Source of the DNA: CAYMFD01 sp964389475
Lineage (GTDB): Bacteria > Bacteroidota > Bacteroidia > Chitinophagales > Saprospiraceae
Assembly (NCBI GenBank): GCA_964389475.1
Contig: CAYMFD010000024.1
Location: 1 to 40,105 of the forward strand
Length of the DNA: 40,105 bases
Reading direction: 5' to 3'
Under the pieces are notes generated by a model. That model had not been told where the DNA came from. It saw only the letters and a list, made by a program, of their open reading frames with translations, and did not search any database. Of this stretch, positions 22,252-30,535 are shown piece after piece. Each line of letters opens with the position of its first letter. The first letter of the stretch is position 1. The position numbers and the translations under genes were made by a program.

Positions 22252-24369
22252 TCAGGCAATCCTGCCCCAGTCTCTATTGTGCCGCATCAAGACATTGACA
22301 TAGGCTTTGAGGTTGGCATGTTCGTTGGCTTCTAGCCTGGGGTCTTTTGCTGTGATGAGCTCGGCATAGTGGCGGGCTGTATTCATAATGCCGGTATCTT
22401 GCGTGAGGTTGATCAAGCGTAGGTCCATAAGGCCGCTCTGTCGAGTACCCTCGATATCACCTGGACCGCGGAGTTTCATATCGGCCTCAGCGATCTCAAA
22501 TCCATTGTTGGTCCTAGTCATGGTGCTGATCCGTTCACGGGCCTCCTTGCTCAGCTTGTAGCTAGACATAAGTATGCAGTAAGACTGGTCGGCACCACGA
22601 CCGACACGTCCTCGCAGCTGGTGTAGTTGTGACAGGCCAAACCGTTCCGTGTTTTCGATGATCATCACAGAGGCGTTAGGTACATTGACACCTACTTCGA
22701 TGACGGTCGTGGCGACCATAATCTGCGTCTTGCCCTCTACGAATCGCTGCATCTCGGCATCTTTAGCATCGGCTTTCATGCGGCCATGTACCACGCTGAT
22801 CTGATAGTCAGGTAGGGGGAAGTACTGGAGCAGGTGCTCGTAACCGGTCTGTAGGTTTTGTAGGTCTAGTTTTTCGGATTCTTCGATGAGGGGAAATACG
22901 ACATAGATCTGTCGGCCTTTCTTGATCTCCTCATGCATAAAGGCGATCACCTGCGGTCGCTTGCCCTCCTGCATATGCAGCGTCGTGACGGGCTTACGAC
23001 CAGGCGGTAACTCGTCGATCACACTTACGTCTAGATCACCGAATACGGTCATGGCTAGCGTACGAGGTATAGGTGTAGCCGTCATGACTAGGTAGTGGGG
23101 AGGTACCTCCTTGCTCTTACTCCATAGTGATGCTCGCTGTGCTACACCGAATCGATGCTGCTCGTCGATGATCGCAATGCCCATGTTGTGAAAGACAACC
23201 GTGGGCTCAAATAAGGCATGCGTACCGATCAGGATATGCAAGTCCCCATCTCTAGTCATCTGTAGTACTTGCTTACGAGCCTTGCCCTTGACACTACCGC
23301 TCAGAAAACCTACTCGTATACCTAGGCCCACGACCATCTCTCGTATGCCAGCGTAGTGCTGCTGTGCTAGTATCTCCGTGGGGGCGACTAGACAGGCCTG
23401 GTATCCATTATCCAGAGCTAGTAGCATGGTCATCAGTCCGACTACAGTCTTACCGCTACCTACGTCTCCCTGGAGTAGACGATTCATCTGTATGCCAGCA
23501 CCTAGGTCGACACGGATCTCCTTAAGCACTCGTTTCTGTGCTCCCGTCAGTTCGAACTTTAAGTTCTGATTGTAAAAGCTATTGAAGTAATCGCCTACTT
23601 TGGCAAAAACATGGCCCTTGATACGTTGCTGTCGGCGCTGCTTACCTAGTAGTAGGCGCATTTGCAGCATGAAGAACTCCTCGTACTTGAGTCGATTGGT
23701 AGCGAGTAGCCGGTGATTCTCTGAGGGAGGGAAATGTATCCACTGCATAGCCTCTCTCCTAGCGCAGAGTTGTAACTTGGTGAGCATGTAGGCCGGCAGC
23801 ATTTCGGGGTAGGCATCTAGTGGTAGTCGCTCTATGATCTGCTGGACCATCTTGCGCCTCAACCTATTGTTAACACCTCGTGCCTCTAGTCGCTCTGTGC
23901 TAGAGTATACAGGATGAAAGGCCTGTGCTTGAGACTTCTGCTCGCTGACTGGCTCCATCTCTGGGTGTGTAATCGTACGCTTACCGTTGTACGCGGTCAC
24001 CTTGCCAAATACGACGTAAGACTCGCCCTCGGTAAGGATGTCAGCCATCATCTTGACGCCTTTAAACCATACGAGCTCCATGATACCAGAGCTATCCTTG
24101 AGTTTTGCTACTAAGCGGTTTCGGTTGTTTTTACCTTTGATAAGTGACATTGAGAATACCTCTCCCTGCAGCTGTACAGACACATTGCTGGGGATGACGT
24201 CCTTGATACGAGTAACCTGAGTGCGGTCGATATACCTAAATGGATAGCAGGCGAGCACATCCGCGAAGGTGAAGAGGTGCAGTTCTTTTTGCAAGACCTC
24301 CGCCTTAGCAGGACCCACTCCTTTGAGGTACTCAATCTTGGTACGTAGGTATGAAACTTTACTACTCAA
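22252..24369 (-). CDS. recG: ATP-dependent DNA helicase RecG
   Basis: The 705-residue superfamily 2 helicase reverses stalled replication forks and branch-migrates Holliday junctions. The N-terminal wedge/OB domain (to about 280) precedes motif I LLQGDVGSGKT (Lys307). Motif II is DEQH near residue 400, with HRFGVAQR after it. MTATPIPRT is motif III. Motif VI is QLHQLRGRVGRG, and the final GPGDIEGTRQSG belongs to the TRG hairpin region. Length and motifs are normal. It is divergent from rbfA across 68 bp; its -7 box is just before the rbfA start region. Confidence 0.97.
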   Translation of the reverse strand: MSSKVSYLRTKIEYLKGVGPAKAEVLQKELHLFTFADVLACYPFRYIDRTQVTRIKDVIPSNVSVQLQGEVFSMSLIKGKNNRNRLVAKLKDSSGIMELVWFKGVKMMADILTEGESYVVFGKVTAYNGKRTITHPEMEPVSEQKSQAQAFHPVYSSTERLEARGVNNRLRRKMVQQIIERLPLDAYPEMLPAYMLTKLQLCARREAMQWIHFPPSENHRLLATNRLKYEEFFMLQMRLLLGKQRRQQRIKGHVFAKVGDYFNSFYNQNLKFELTGAQKRVLKEIRVDLGAGIQMNRLLQGDVGSGKTVVGLMTMLLALDNGYQACLVAPTEILAQQHYAGIREMVVGLGIRVGFLSGSVKGKARKQVLQMTRDGDLHILIGTHALFEPTVVFHNMGIAIIDEQHRFGVAQRASLWSKSKEVPPHYLVMTATPIPRTLAMTVFGDLDVSVIDELPPGRKPVTTLHMQEGKRPQVIAFMHEEIKKGRQIYVVFPLIEESEKLDLQNLQTGYEHLLQYFPLPDYQISVVHGRMKADAKDAEMQRFVEGKTQIMVATTVIEVGVNVPNASVMIIENTERFGLSQLHQLRGRVGRGADQSYCILMSSYKLSKEARERISTMTRTNNGFEIAEADMKLRGPGDIEGTRQSGLMDLRLINLTQDTGIMNTARHYAELITAKDPRLEANEHANLKAYVNVLMRHNRDWGRIA

Positions 24370-24417
24370 TTATTAGTTTTAATGCTTCTGCAAGATTTTA
24401 ACAACAGCAGAATAACA

Positions 24418-24425
24418 CAAAAGTA
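24418..24425 (-). promoter_or_regulatory. Promoter -7 box of recG
   Basis: The minus strand reads TACTTTTG, an exact TAnnTTTG match, 48 nt before the recG ATG and only 12 bp from the divergent rbfA start. Confidence 0.5.
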
Positions 24426-24437
24426 AGATAGAGAGCG

Positions 24438-24797
24438 ATGGCATCGAAGAGACAATTGCAGGTAGGCGAAATGATCAAGCGCAATTTTGGCATCGTACTA
24501 CAGCAGGAAGGCCAGTATGTATATGGATCAGAGGCACTAGTGACCGTCACCAATGTAGTGATGAGCCCCGACCTAGCTCAGGCCAAAATATACCTATCCG
24601 TCTATAACGTAGAGGATAAGCAGACCATCGTAGACCTAGTCAACAAGGAGATGCACGGTCTCAAGCAGTCGCTGGTTACTCGCATACGTCGGCATATGCG
24701 CAGGATACCTACACTAGCCGTCTACATCGACGAAACGCTAGATGAGATGTACCACCTCAACAATATATTTGATTCTTTAAGTCAGGAAGAGGAGTAG
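24438..24797 (+). CDS. rbfA: Ribosome-binding factor A
   Basis: The 119-residue protein has the single KH-like RbfA fold. It opens with SKRQLQVGEMIKRNFGIVLQQE, then VTVTNVVMSPDLAQAKIYLSVYN (the most conserved strand pair) and LVTRIRRHMRRIPTLAVYIDETLDEMYHLNNIFDSL. RbfA binds the 30S subunit and helps mature the 5' end of 16S rRNA, mainly in the cold. It is not beside infB or truB as in many bacteria. The gene begins 68 bp from the divergent recG start and is convergent with the RsmI-like gene. The acidic C-terminal tail (SQEEE) is usual for the family. Confidence 0.93.
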   Translation: MASKRQLQVGEMIKRNFGIVLQQEGQYVYGSEALVTVTNVVMSPDLAQAKIYLSVYNVEDKQTIVDLVNKEMHGLKQSLVTRIRRHMRRIPTLAVYIDETLDEMYHLNNIFDSLSQEEE

Positions 24798-24810
24798 TGC
24801 GGAGCACTAT

Positions 24811-25506
24811 CTATAAACCCACAACGTAGAGGGTATTCCTTTTACCCACAGCAGGTACTTGCTTACGCCACTCGGCTATGGTCTTGGTCTTTATGCTACC
24901 ATCTGCTGCCGTTATCTCTGTAGCTATACATAGCTTGAGATGAGGAGCTAGGTTATCCAGGAGGACCTTGATGTGTTTATCATTGCGATAGGGAGTCTCT
25001 ATCCATATCTGCGTCTGACCAGTACTAGCTAATCGATCTACCTCTCGTAGTTTTTGTGTTAATGCCTTGGACTTGATAGGTAGGTAACCGTTAAACGCAA
25101 AGGACTGCCCACTCATACCACTAGCCATCAGTGCCAGTAATATCGATGATGGACCGACCAAAGGGACTACCTCATAGTTGGCCATATGTGCTGCGCTTAC
25201 ATAGACGCTACCTGGATCGGCGATACCAGGGCACCCACTTTCTGATAGTATGCCTACATCGTGGCCCGCTTTGAGCCACTGTAGTATAGTAGAGGTATCG
25301 GGTACATCCGCATGCTTATCCATCTCTACGAATGAAAGATCATCTATGCGGTATAGTGGTTTGGTACTACTGATGTATCGTCTAGCTGTACGCAGTCGCT
25401 CCACGACGAAGTGTCGCGTCTGGTGCAGTGCTGTGATAGTATCAGCAGGTATAGATGCGTTGTGCCCCTCGACGATGGGACAGGGTATGACCAGGAGGCG
25501 TGCCAC
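24811..25506 (-). CDS. RsmI-like SAM-dependent methyltransferase (tetrapyrrole methylase fold)
   Basis: The 231-residue protein belongs to the COG0313 family that includes RsmI, which 2'-O-methylates C1402 of 16S rRNA. Landmarks are VGILSESGCPGIADPGS (SAM-site motif), VVPLVGPSSILLALMASG and WIETPYRNDKHIKVLLDNL. It is shorter than E. coli RsmI and lacks its C-terminal extension. This matches a Bacteroidota-type short subfamily whose target may differ, so I give no symbol. Translation appears to start at GTG (25506). The stop codon of the upstream gene shares one base with it (TAGTG), so coupling is likely. Confidence 0.85.
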   Translation of the reverse strand: MARLLVIPCPIVEGHNASIPADTITALHQTRHFVVERLRTARRYISSTKPLYRIDDLSFVEMDKHADVPDTSTILQWLKAGHDVGILSESGCPGIADPGSVYVSAAHMANYEVVPLVGPSSILLALMASGMSGQSFAFNGYLPIKSKALTQKLREVDRLASTGQTQIWIETPYRNDKHIKVLLDNLAPHLKLCIATEITAADGSIKTKTIAEWRKQVPAVGKRNTLYVVGL

Positions 25507-25991
25507 TAGATTTTGTCCTTGATCGTAATCTCAGTAGCAGCTACAGTGGTCAGGAGCTTATCTCGCAAGACCTTAAGCTCTAGCGTATAAGTGCCAGGCT
25601 GACCGTACTTATAAAAGGTCTGTTGTGTATTAAATATAGCTCGCTGCTGATTGCCCATGTCTAGGTAGTATCGTTCCTCAGCGGCGTCGGGTATTAACTT
25701 TATATCTAGTAATGCTCCTACTACGTAGTCACCATCTATCTGCACTAGACTATCAAATCGATCTGTCGCTTTTATGGGTACAAGTACAGCGGGACTAGCG
25801 TGCGGTAAGGCACTGACTATAGTGGCCTCTCCGATGGAGACATCGAGACTCCTATTGGCAAATATGTATAGACTGCCTATAAGCCCTACGGAGGCTACAG
25901 CACATAAAATCAGATAATCAGCATACCTAGATACAAAGGAAGGCTTGGCTGCAAAATGAAGCCTAGTTAGCTTGACATTAGTCGTACTCAT
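25506..25991 (-). CDS. Single-pass membrane protein of unknown function
   Basis: No family is recognised. From the ATG at 25991 the product is 161 residues: a short cytoplasmic N-terminus (MSTTNVKLTRLHFAAKPSF), one transmembrane segment (about residues 26-45, YLILCAVASVGLIGSLYIFA) and an outside beta-rich domain ending in YGQPGTYTLELKVLRDKLLTTVAATEITIKD. That end resembles a PKD-like or C-terminal immunoglobulin-type strand pattern. The earlier ATG at 26054 is rejected because a promoter box lies at 26052-26059. The stop overlaps the GTG start of the RsmI-like gene by one base, so the two form an operon. Function is unknown. Confidence 0.75.
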   Translation of the reverse strand: MSTTNVKLTRLHFAAKPSFVSRYADYLILCAVASVGLIGSLYIFANRSLDVSIGEATIVSALPHASPAVLVPIKATDRFDSLVQIDGDYVVGALLDIKLIPDAAEERYYLDMGNQQRAIFNTQQTFYKYGQPGTYTLELKVLRDKLLTTVAATEITIKDKI

Positions 25992-26051
25992 GTCGCTTTC
26001 GGTTTTCGGTAAATCGATAATGTGTAAGGCTTTGGGAAACCTTATACGACA

Positions 26052-26059
26052 CAAATATA
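26052..26059 (-). promoter_or_regulatory. Promoter -7 box of the membrane protein/RsmI-like operon
   Basis: The minus strand reads TATATTTG, an exact consensus match, 60 nt before the ATG at 25991. It overlaps the in-frame ATG at 26054 and so rules that start out. Confidence 0.55.
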
Positions 26060-26219
26060 GGGTTTTATGTATTGCTTTTTATCGTCAAGTGATGGTTGTG
26101 GCTTGGGATAACCGAGTGGAGGGCGAGAAGGAGATTTATGTACAACACGATCAATCAACTACACTCCTGATAAAAATGTATAGTTGAAATATATATGTAG
26201 AAACTACCGCAATTGCAGG

Positions 26220-27251
26220 CTATATGGCGAGGAGACCAAATTGAAACATCAAGACGCTAATGACGATAATGATGTGTATGACCTCTGCCACAAGTAGTCC
26301 TCGTAGTCGGAGTACTAGCTGCGCTAAAAAGAAGCTAAGAGGTAACATGAGTATGGTAGCGAATGGGACAGAAAGACAAGCATGAAATAGGGCAACGCCG
26401 CATAGTAGCAATACCCAGTACAAGATGTCAATCTTCTTTTGCACTTGTATCGCCTTCTTGCTGGTATTGATCCCATAACCTACCACAGCTACGAGGCTTA
26501 GAGAGGTGCAGGCGATCGTCAAGTAGATACTGCTCCACTGCTGGAGAGGGGGCAATTGAAAGGATACGAGCTCTTGCAGATACATTACTGCCTCTGTGGA
26601 TCCATCTAACCAATAAGAAATACTAAACCACAGGAAGTAAGGTACTACGGCTCCTGCTACATATTGCAGTCGATCCTTGATCCCGACCGCCCTGAGTATA
26701 ACCAGGCCTATATAGCCGATGATAAAAAAGACGCTTGCTACAGGCTCAACAATACTAGCAATACCGATGTAAAAGCCGACGTCAAACACTAGGGTAGCAG
26801 CATTGTGCTCTTTATAGCTGCCGTAAAGCCTAGTCAAGCCGACTATAAGAAAGGTGGTCGCTAGGAGCGGGAGGTGAATCTGCAAAAACTGAGGCAGGAT
26901 ACTGACCCCCAGGACATACAACATCCCTGGCAACAGACTAGACTCATGACCCATGCGATTCTTGATGACAAGTCGATTAATCATCAATGCCTGCAGGTAT
27001 ACGAGCAAGCAAGCTACGATAGCTGATAAGCGGCCGCTTCCCAAAATGGTCAGGGCCCACTCCTGCAGACTATTAGAGACGGCAGCAGTGTCCACCACCT
27101 GGGGATAGATAATACCATGTATCCTCACCAGCACGGTGTAGAGCAGTAGCAGTAAGCTATTGAGAAAGATGTTAGTCTTGAAGATGTGTATCAAAGTACC
27201 AGCGCTGTTAGCATGTGTGTCTAGAACATTATTATTAAAGTAAGTAAGCAA
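26220..27251 (-). CDS. DUF6427-type polytopic membrane protein
   Basis: The 343-residue protein is almost entirely hydrophobic, with about ten membrane segments. The pattern resembles the Bacteroidota DUF6427 family: an N-terminal helix after FKTNIF, a PLL/TTFLIVGLTRLYG segment, DVGFYIGIASIVEPVASVFFIIGYIGLVILRA and the YVAGAVVPYFLWFSISYWLDG region. Its function is unknown. The reading frame opens with TTG at 27251 directly after a stop codon and has no early ATG. The true start may therefore be this TTG or a downstream alternative. It is divergent from the polyprenyl synthase gene, and in many Bacteroidota such genes sit near isoprenoid or cell-envelope genes. Confidence 0.75.
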   Translation of the reverse strand: MLTYFNNNVLDTHANSAGTLIHIFKTNIFLNSLLLLLYTVLVRIHGIIYPQVVDTAAVSNSLQEWALTILGSGRLSAIVACLLVYLQALMINRLVIKNRMGHESSLLPGMLYVLGVSILPQFLQIHLPLLATTFLIVGLTRLYGSYKEHNAATLVFDVGFYIGIASIVEPVASVFFIIGYIGLVILRAVGIKDRLQYVAGAVVPYFLWFSISYWLDGSTEAVMYLQELVSFQLPPLQQWSSIYLTIACTSLSLVAVVGYGINTSKKAIQVQKKIDILYWVLLLCGVALFHACLSVPFATILMLPLSFFLAQLVLRLRGLLVAEVIHIIIVISVLMFQFGLLAI

Positions 27252-27298
27252 AGATTAATCCATTCTCGCCCTACGGGGGTTTATATGGTACACACAGT

Positions 27299-27306
27299 TA
27301 TCTTCG
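27299..27306 (+). promoter_or_regulatory. Near-consensus -7 box before the polyprenyl synthase ATG
   Basis: TATCTTCG differs from TAnnTTTG at one position and ends 8 nt before the ATG at 27315. It supports that start over the in-frame ATG at 27285. Confidence 0.4.
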
Positions 27307-27314
27307 CCTCGCGT

Positions 27315-28286
27315 ATGGCCAACATCCTCGATCAGATCAAAGCACCGATTAGGCAAGAGCTTAAGGAGTTTGAGAAGCACTTTAAAGGCGCTATGAAGAG
27401 CCATGTGCCGCTTCTCGATAAAATCACCTACTACATAGTACAGAGAAAGGGCAAGCAAGTACGACCCATGTTTGTCTTCTTGAGTGCTCAGATGTTTGGC
27501 CCTATCACAGAGGCCACTTTTCAGGCAGCTAGTCTGGTAGAGTTACTACATACGGCCAGCCTAGTCCATGACGATGTCGTCGACGATTCGATGCAGCGAC
27601 GAGGCTTTTTTAGTATCAATGCTCTCTGGAAGAACAAAATTGCGGTCCTCGTAGGCGACTACTTACTCAGCAAGGGGCTACTCCTAGCTCTAGATAACGA
27701 CCGCATCGAGATGCTTAAGATCATATCTAGAGCTGTCAAGTCACTCAGCGAGGGCGAGCTACTACAGATAGAAAAAGCAAGGAAGCTAGACATCGATGAG
27801 GCGGTATATTTTGAGATTATCAAAAACAAAACGGCATCACTCATAGCTGCCTCTTGTGCCGCAGGTGCTGCCTCTACTGCTAGCCCAGAAGATGTGCTTA
27901 AGATGCACGACTTTGGCGAAAAAATCGGAATTGCATTTCAAATAAAGGACGACCTCTTTGACTACGGAGAGGAACAAATAGGCAAGCCCAAGGGTATAGA
28001 TATCAAGGAGAAAAAGATGACCCTTCCCTTAATCTATACCCTATCTCAGATAGATCGCAAAGAGCGGAAGTCAATCATCAGAACCATCCGCAGGCATAGC
28101 GATGACCGACAGCAGGTCAATAAAATAATAGCAACCGTCAAGGCATCGGGTGGTATAGAGTATGCACAGGCAGCAATGCTGGACTATCAGCAGCAGGCAT
28201 TTGATATTCTCTACACGATGCCAGATAGCGAGAGTCGCCAGGCTCTAGAAAAACTAGTCAGATATATTACTGAGCGGAGGAAGTAG
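27315..28286 (+). CDS. Long-chain polyprenyl diphosphate synthase
   Basis: From the ATG at 27315 the product is 323 residues, an all-helical trans-prenyltransferase. The first aspartate-rich motif is D86-D-V-V-D90 in LVHDDVVDDSMQRRG, and the second is FQIKDDLFDYGEE. KGKQVRPMFVFL and LPLIYTL are also typical. It extends farnesyl or geranylgeranyl diphosphate with isopentenyl diphosphate, most likely to make the menaquinone side chain in this phylum; the chain length cannot be read reliably. An upstream in-frame ATG (27285) is less likely because a -7-like box lies between them. The 3' end overlaps the convergent unknown gene by 20 bp. Confidence 0.92.
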   Translation: MANILDQIKAPIRQELKEFEKHFKGAMKSHVPLLDKITYYIVQRKGKQVRPMFVFLSAQMFGPITEATFQAASLVELLHTASLVHDDVVDDSMQRRGFFSINALWKNKIAVLVGDYLLSKGLLLALDNDRIEMLKIISRAVKSLSEGELLQIEKARKLDIDEAVYFEIIKNKTASLIAASCAAGAASTASPEDVLKMHDFGEKIGIAFQIKDDLFDYGEEQIGKPKGIDIKEKKMTLPLIYTLSQIDRKERKSIIRTIRRHSDDRQQVNKIIATVKASGGIEYAQAAMLDYQQQAFDILYTMPDSESRQALEKLVRYITERRK

Positions 28287-29802
28287 CTCGCCGCTTGTAC
28301 CCTTTACTAGGCAATATCTCCGTCACGACCTGCCACAGGACCTCATAAGGTATAATCTCAGAGTCAAACACATCGGTATTGATAATGCGGTGAGCACTGT
28401 TGAGGTGGTCGAGGTACTTGCCTACATATCTAGCAGTACGTATGGGCTGGTACTCGGCTTCTGGTAGTCTTGCGAGCATCTTTATGAAGCAATTGGCACG
28501 AAAGGTCTCGTCCCTCCTGAGGTAGCGGTAGCAGTACTTGCTCAGTGCTTCGATCCTAGACTCGATCATGTCTATCCGCTTGTTAACTAGATAGTACAGT
28601 ACTTGAGCAATCAGTACGGCTGTATTGAGACCCTGTTTGTCTTTACTAAAACTTGGTACCTCATTAAGGAACCTGCCCAAGCGATACGATTTATGGTAGG
28701 GGCTATCAGGTCGATCTATTTTGTCTGCCTTGACTAGAAATACAACATAGGCCTCAATGATCTTCCACATCTCATAGTTGGCCTTAGTCTTGTTAAGGTC
28801 AGACCGTAGATTGATCTCGATGCTTAGGTCGTGTAGCTGACCGTAGTCCTGCAGGAGTGCATAAGTTAGTGCTAGTTGACGCTGTAACTTATACCAGTTG
28901 TGGCGACCCTCATCTACCTCTCCCTCTAGCTGTAGTAGGACCTCTAGTGCATCTTGCTTGCGGTTTAGATTGAGGAGGGCATCTACCTTGCCACAACTGA
29001 GGTTATATCGTGTGGTCCTATTAAAGAAGGGTCGAGCCGATAGTATCTCTAGCGCAGCATCTGTCTTGTCGATACATGCATCGTAGTTACCCTTGCGCAG
29101 TAAGTAGAATTGTTCGATCTCAGCTCGCCGATTGATATAGCGATACGCCGTATACTTATCTCCATCAGCCTCGAAGTCCCCTACTATTTGTTCTAGATGT
29201 TGATCGAGTTGGGCGGCATGCGACTTGCTTTTGTATAGACCATAGTAGCTGACTAGATTGTATCTCTCCTGTGATAGCTGGAGACCGGCCACCTGTTGTT
29301 TTATAAAATGATACTGCTTTTGGTAGCGTTTCCACAGCTTTTCGTCTAGCTCTTGAAAGGAATAATATTTAGTGATATAAGGTAGGGCTAGGTAGGCGAC
29401 ATCATATTGCTCATACTTTGTGGCTAGCTTGACAACTCGCTTTAAGACTTCTACTCCTTGGCCAGCTTGGCCAGCCTGCTGTAGGATTATACCTTGTACG
29501 AATAGCTTTTGAACCTTGAGTAGTTGCTTGCGTACGGGTGATGCTCCCTTATGGGGTAGTCTCAGCAGACCATCTAGTAAGCGATCTCGTAGTCGGTAGC
29601 ATAGTGACTTAAAGCCTGCGAGTTCTGCGTTATTATATCCAGCGATCACAGCAAGTTCGTCTATTGTAACCTCCGGATCATCGAGTAGGGCCTGATAGAT
29701 ATCCTGCATGCCGTCAGACCTCTTTGTCAAAAGAAAAAAGTGCTCTGCGTCGACACCATACTTCCTATACGGTATCATAAGTTCTCTCAGTTCACGCATC
29801 AT
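28267..29802 (-). CDS. Large alpha-helical protein of unknown function
   Basis: The 511-residue protein has no signal peptide or membrane segment and no motif I recognise. It is predicted to be almost all helical. The N-terminal part (MRELRELMIPYRKYGVDAEHFFLL ... IYQALLDDPEVTIDELAVIAGYN) could be a small helical or winged-helix-like module. The rest shows repeated helix pairs rich in Leu, Tyr and Ala (AGQAGQGVEVLKRVVKLA, KVDALLNLNRKQDALEVL, QLALTYALLQDYGQL), suggestive of TPR-like alpha-solenoid repeats. A scaffold or regulatory role is possible but unproven. It overlaps the polyprenyl synthase tail-to-tail by 20 bp. Its promoter box lies 61 nt upstream. Confidence 0.8.
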   Translation of the reverse strand: MMRELRELMIPYRKYGVDAEHFFLLTKRSDGMQDIYQALLDDPEVTIDELAVIAGYNNAELAGFKSLCYRLRDRLLDGLLRLPHKGASPVRKQLLKVQKLFVQGIILQQAGQAGQGVEVLKRVVKLATKYEQYDVAYLALPYITKYYSFQELDEKLWKRYQKQYHFIKQQVAGLQLSQERYNLVSYYGLYKSKSHAAQLDQHLEQIVGDFEADGDKYTAYRYINRRAEIEQFYLLRKGNYDACIDKTDAALEILSARPFFNRTTRYNLSCGKVDALLNLNRKQDALEVLLQLEGEVDEGRHNWYKLQRQLALTYALLQDYGQLHDLSIEINLRSDLNKTKANYEMWKIIEAYVVFLVKADKIDRPDSPYHKSYRLGRFLNEVPSFSKDKQGLNTAVLIAQVLYYLVNKRIDMIESRIEALSKYCYRYLRRDETFRANCFIKMLARLPEAEYQPIRTARYVGKYLDHLNSAHRIINTDVFDSEIIPYEVLWQVVTEILPSKGYKRRATSSAQ

Positions 29803-29862
29803 AAATAATTGAATATAAGGGCTTTAAACAAGCACTGTGGTACTTAATGTTGAATCTTAGAA

Positions 29863-29870
29863 CAAAAATA
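29863..29870 (-). promoter_or_regulatory. Promoter -7 box of the 511-residue gene
   Basis: The minus strand reads TATTTTTG, an exact TAnnTTTG match, 60 nt before the ATG at 29802. A plus-strand box lies 40 bp away (29910-29917), so the region is a divergent promoter. Confidence 0.5.
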
Positions 29871-29982
29871 TGTTGACAAATGTCATTAATTTTAAGCTTT
29901 AAGTCGACCTATATTTGCATTGTAGTTAGTTTTAATCAATACTGTTTGCACTGCAAGTAGTTGATTATTAGCATGTAAGGCG

Positions 29983-30000
29983 ATGTTAATTGTCTTATAA
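29983..30000 (+). other. Five-codon candidate uORF (MLIVL)
   Basis: ATG TTA ATT GTC TTA TAA encodes only Leu, Ile and Val after Met. It lies about 65 nt after the first -7 box, just behind a stable hairpin. It is too short to be convincing alone and is listed because the next mini-ORF in the same leader is also rich in branched-chain residues. Confidence 0.25.
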
Positions 30001-30061
30001 TGCAATTTTGGTCTGCAAAAGAGTGGACTGTTGTGTCCTAATTTGAAGAGTGATGTGGCTG

Positions 30062-30069
30062 TAACTTTG
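30062..30069 (+). promoter_or_regulatory. -7 box before the Leu-rich mini-ORF
   Basis: TAACTTTG matches TAnnTTTG exactly. TTTG at 30042-30045 lies 16 nt upstream, close to the -33 spacing. Transcription would start near 30075, about 25 nt before the ATG at 30100. Confidence 0.55.
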
Positions 30070-30099
30070 CATCATCGTTGATAACAAAACTTCAATATT

Positions 30100-30159
30100 A
30101 TGATGCTTCTTAACTTACTACTTGCAATCTTTATAGGCTCAGAAGAAGAGTCAATATAA
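30100..30159 (+). CDS. Leu-rich small ORF, possible leader peptide or small membrane peptide
   Basis: The 19-codon ORF reads MMLLNLLLAIFIGSEEESI. Five of codons 3-8 are Leu (CTT CTT AAC TTA CTA CTT), with three Ile later. It has its own promoter box about 30 bp upstream and is followed by several hairpins and an intrinsic terminator 117 nt after the stop. This resembles a leucine-type attenuator leader. However, no amino-acid gene follows, and I found no convincing antiterminator helix. The alternative is a small hydrophobic peptide with an acidic tail. Confidence that it is translated is modest. Confidence 0.4.
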   Translation: MMLLNLLLAIFIGSEEESI

Positions 30160-30275
30160 GTGAAAACGAAACTCTCTGTAGTTTCTAATAAATATAAAGC
30201 CTTTGCTTGATTACAATTTTGTGGTGATCTTGTAACGACCCCAGAGGCCATACTTAAATACTCATTTAGGCTTTG

Positions 30276-30313
30276 ATAGCATCCGCCAGCAGTGGTGGAT
30301 GCTATTATTTTTT
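30276..30313 (+). terminator. Strong intrinsic terminator
   Basis: ATAGCATCCGCC (30276-30287) and GGTGGATGCTAT (30294-30305) pair over 12 bp with one G-U around a 6-nt loop. TATTTTTT follows. It ends the transcript from the 30062 or 29910 promoters, well before the DUF4286 gene. Confidence 0.85.
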
Positions 30314-30535
30314 ACACCCACCCCACCTTTATCTTAAGACAGGGTGATCCCAATCACTGGGACTGCGTACAGCAGAAAGAGATATCCTTACTTTTAGTTT
30401 TACTGTCACTTTGTGTGCCTAGCAGAATTGTACCATCTTCGACGTGGTCAAGACCTGCTGCAGCGCAGTGCCTCCTTTGCCGATGCACTTCTCTGCTTAG
30501 GGTCTTTCTGCGTAATAAATCGAACTCTAGTCAGG

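Larger units (their letters stand above)
29803..30535. other. Structured non-coding stretch with two plus-strand promoters and a terminator
   Basis: This 733-bp gap has no ordinary gene. Plus-strand -7 boxes lie at 29910-29917 (TATATTTG) and 30062-30069 (TAACTTTG). A hairpin forms from TAATCAATACT (29933-29943) with AGTA-g-TTGATTA (29956-29967). Two tiny ORFs are at 29983-30000 and 30100-30159. Hairpins follow at 30168-30185 (GAAACT/AGTTTC), at 30196-30202 with 30268-30274 (AAAGCCT/AGGCTTT) and at 30211-30235 (TTACA/TGTAA), then the terminator at 30276-30313. The part 30314-30535 before the DUF4286 start shows no consensus promoter and nothing I recognise. Confidence 0.6.

Noticed and set aside
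29910..30313. 6S RNA, tmRNA, SRP RNA or RNase P RNA
   Set aside because: The ends do not pair as in 6S RNA. There is no tRNA-like end or tag ORF as in tmRNA, no SRP GGAA-type loop, and no RNase P core such as GAGGAAAGTCC.
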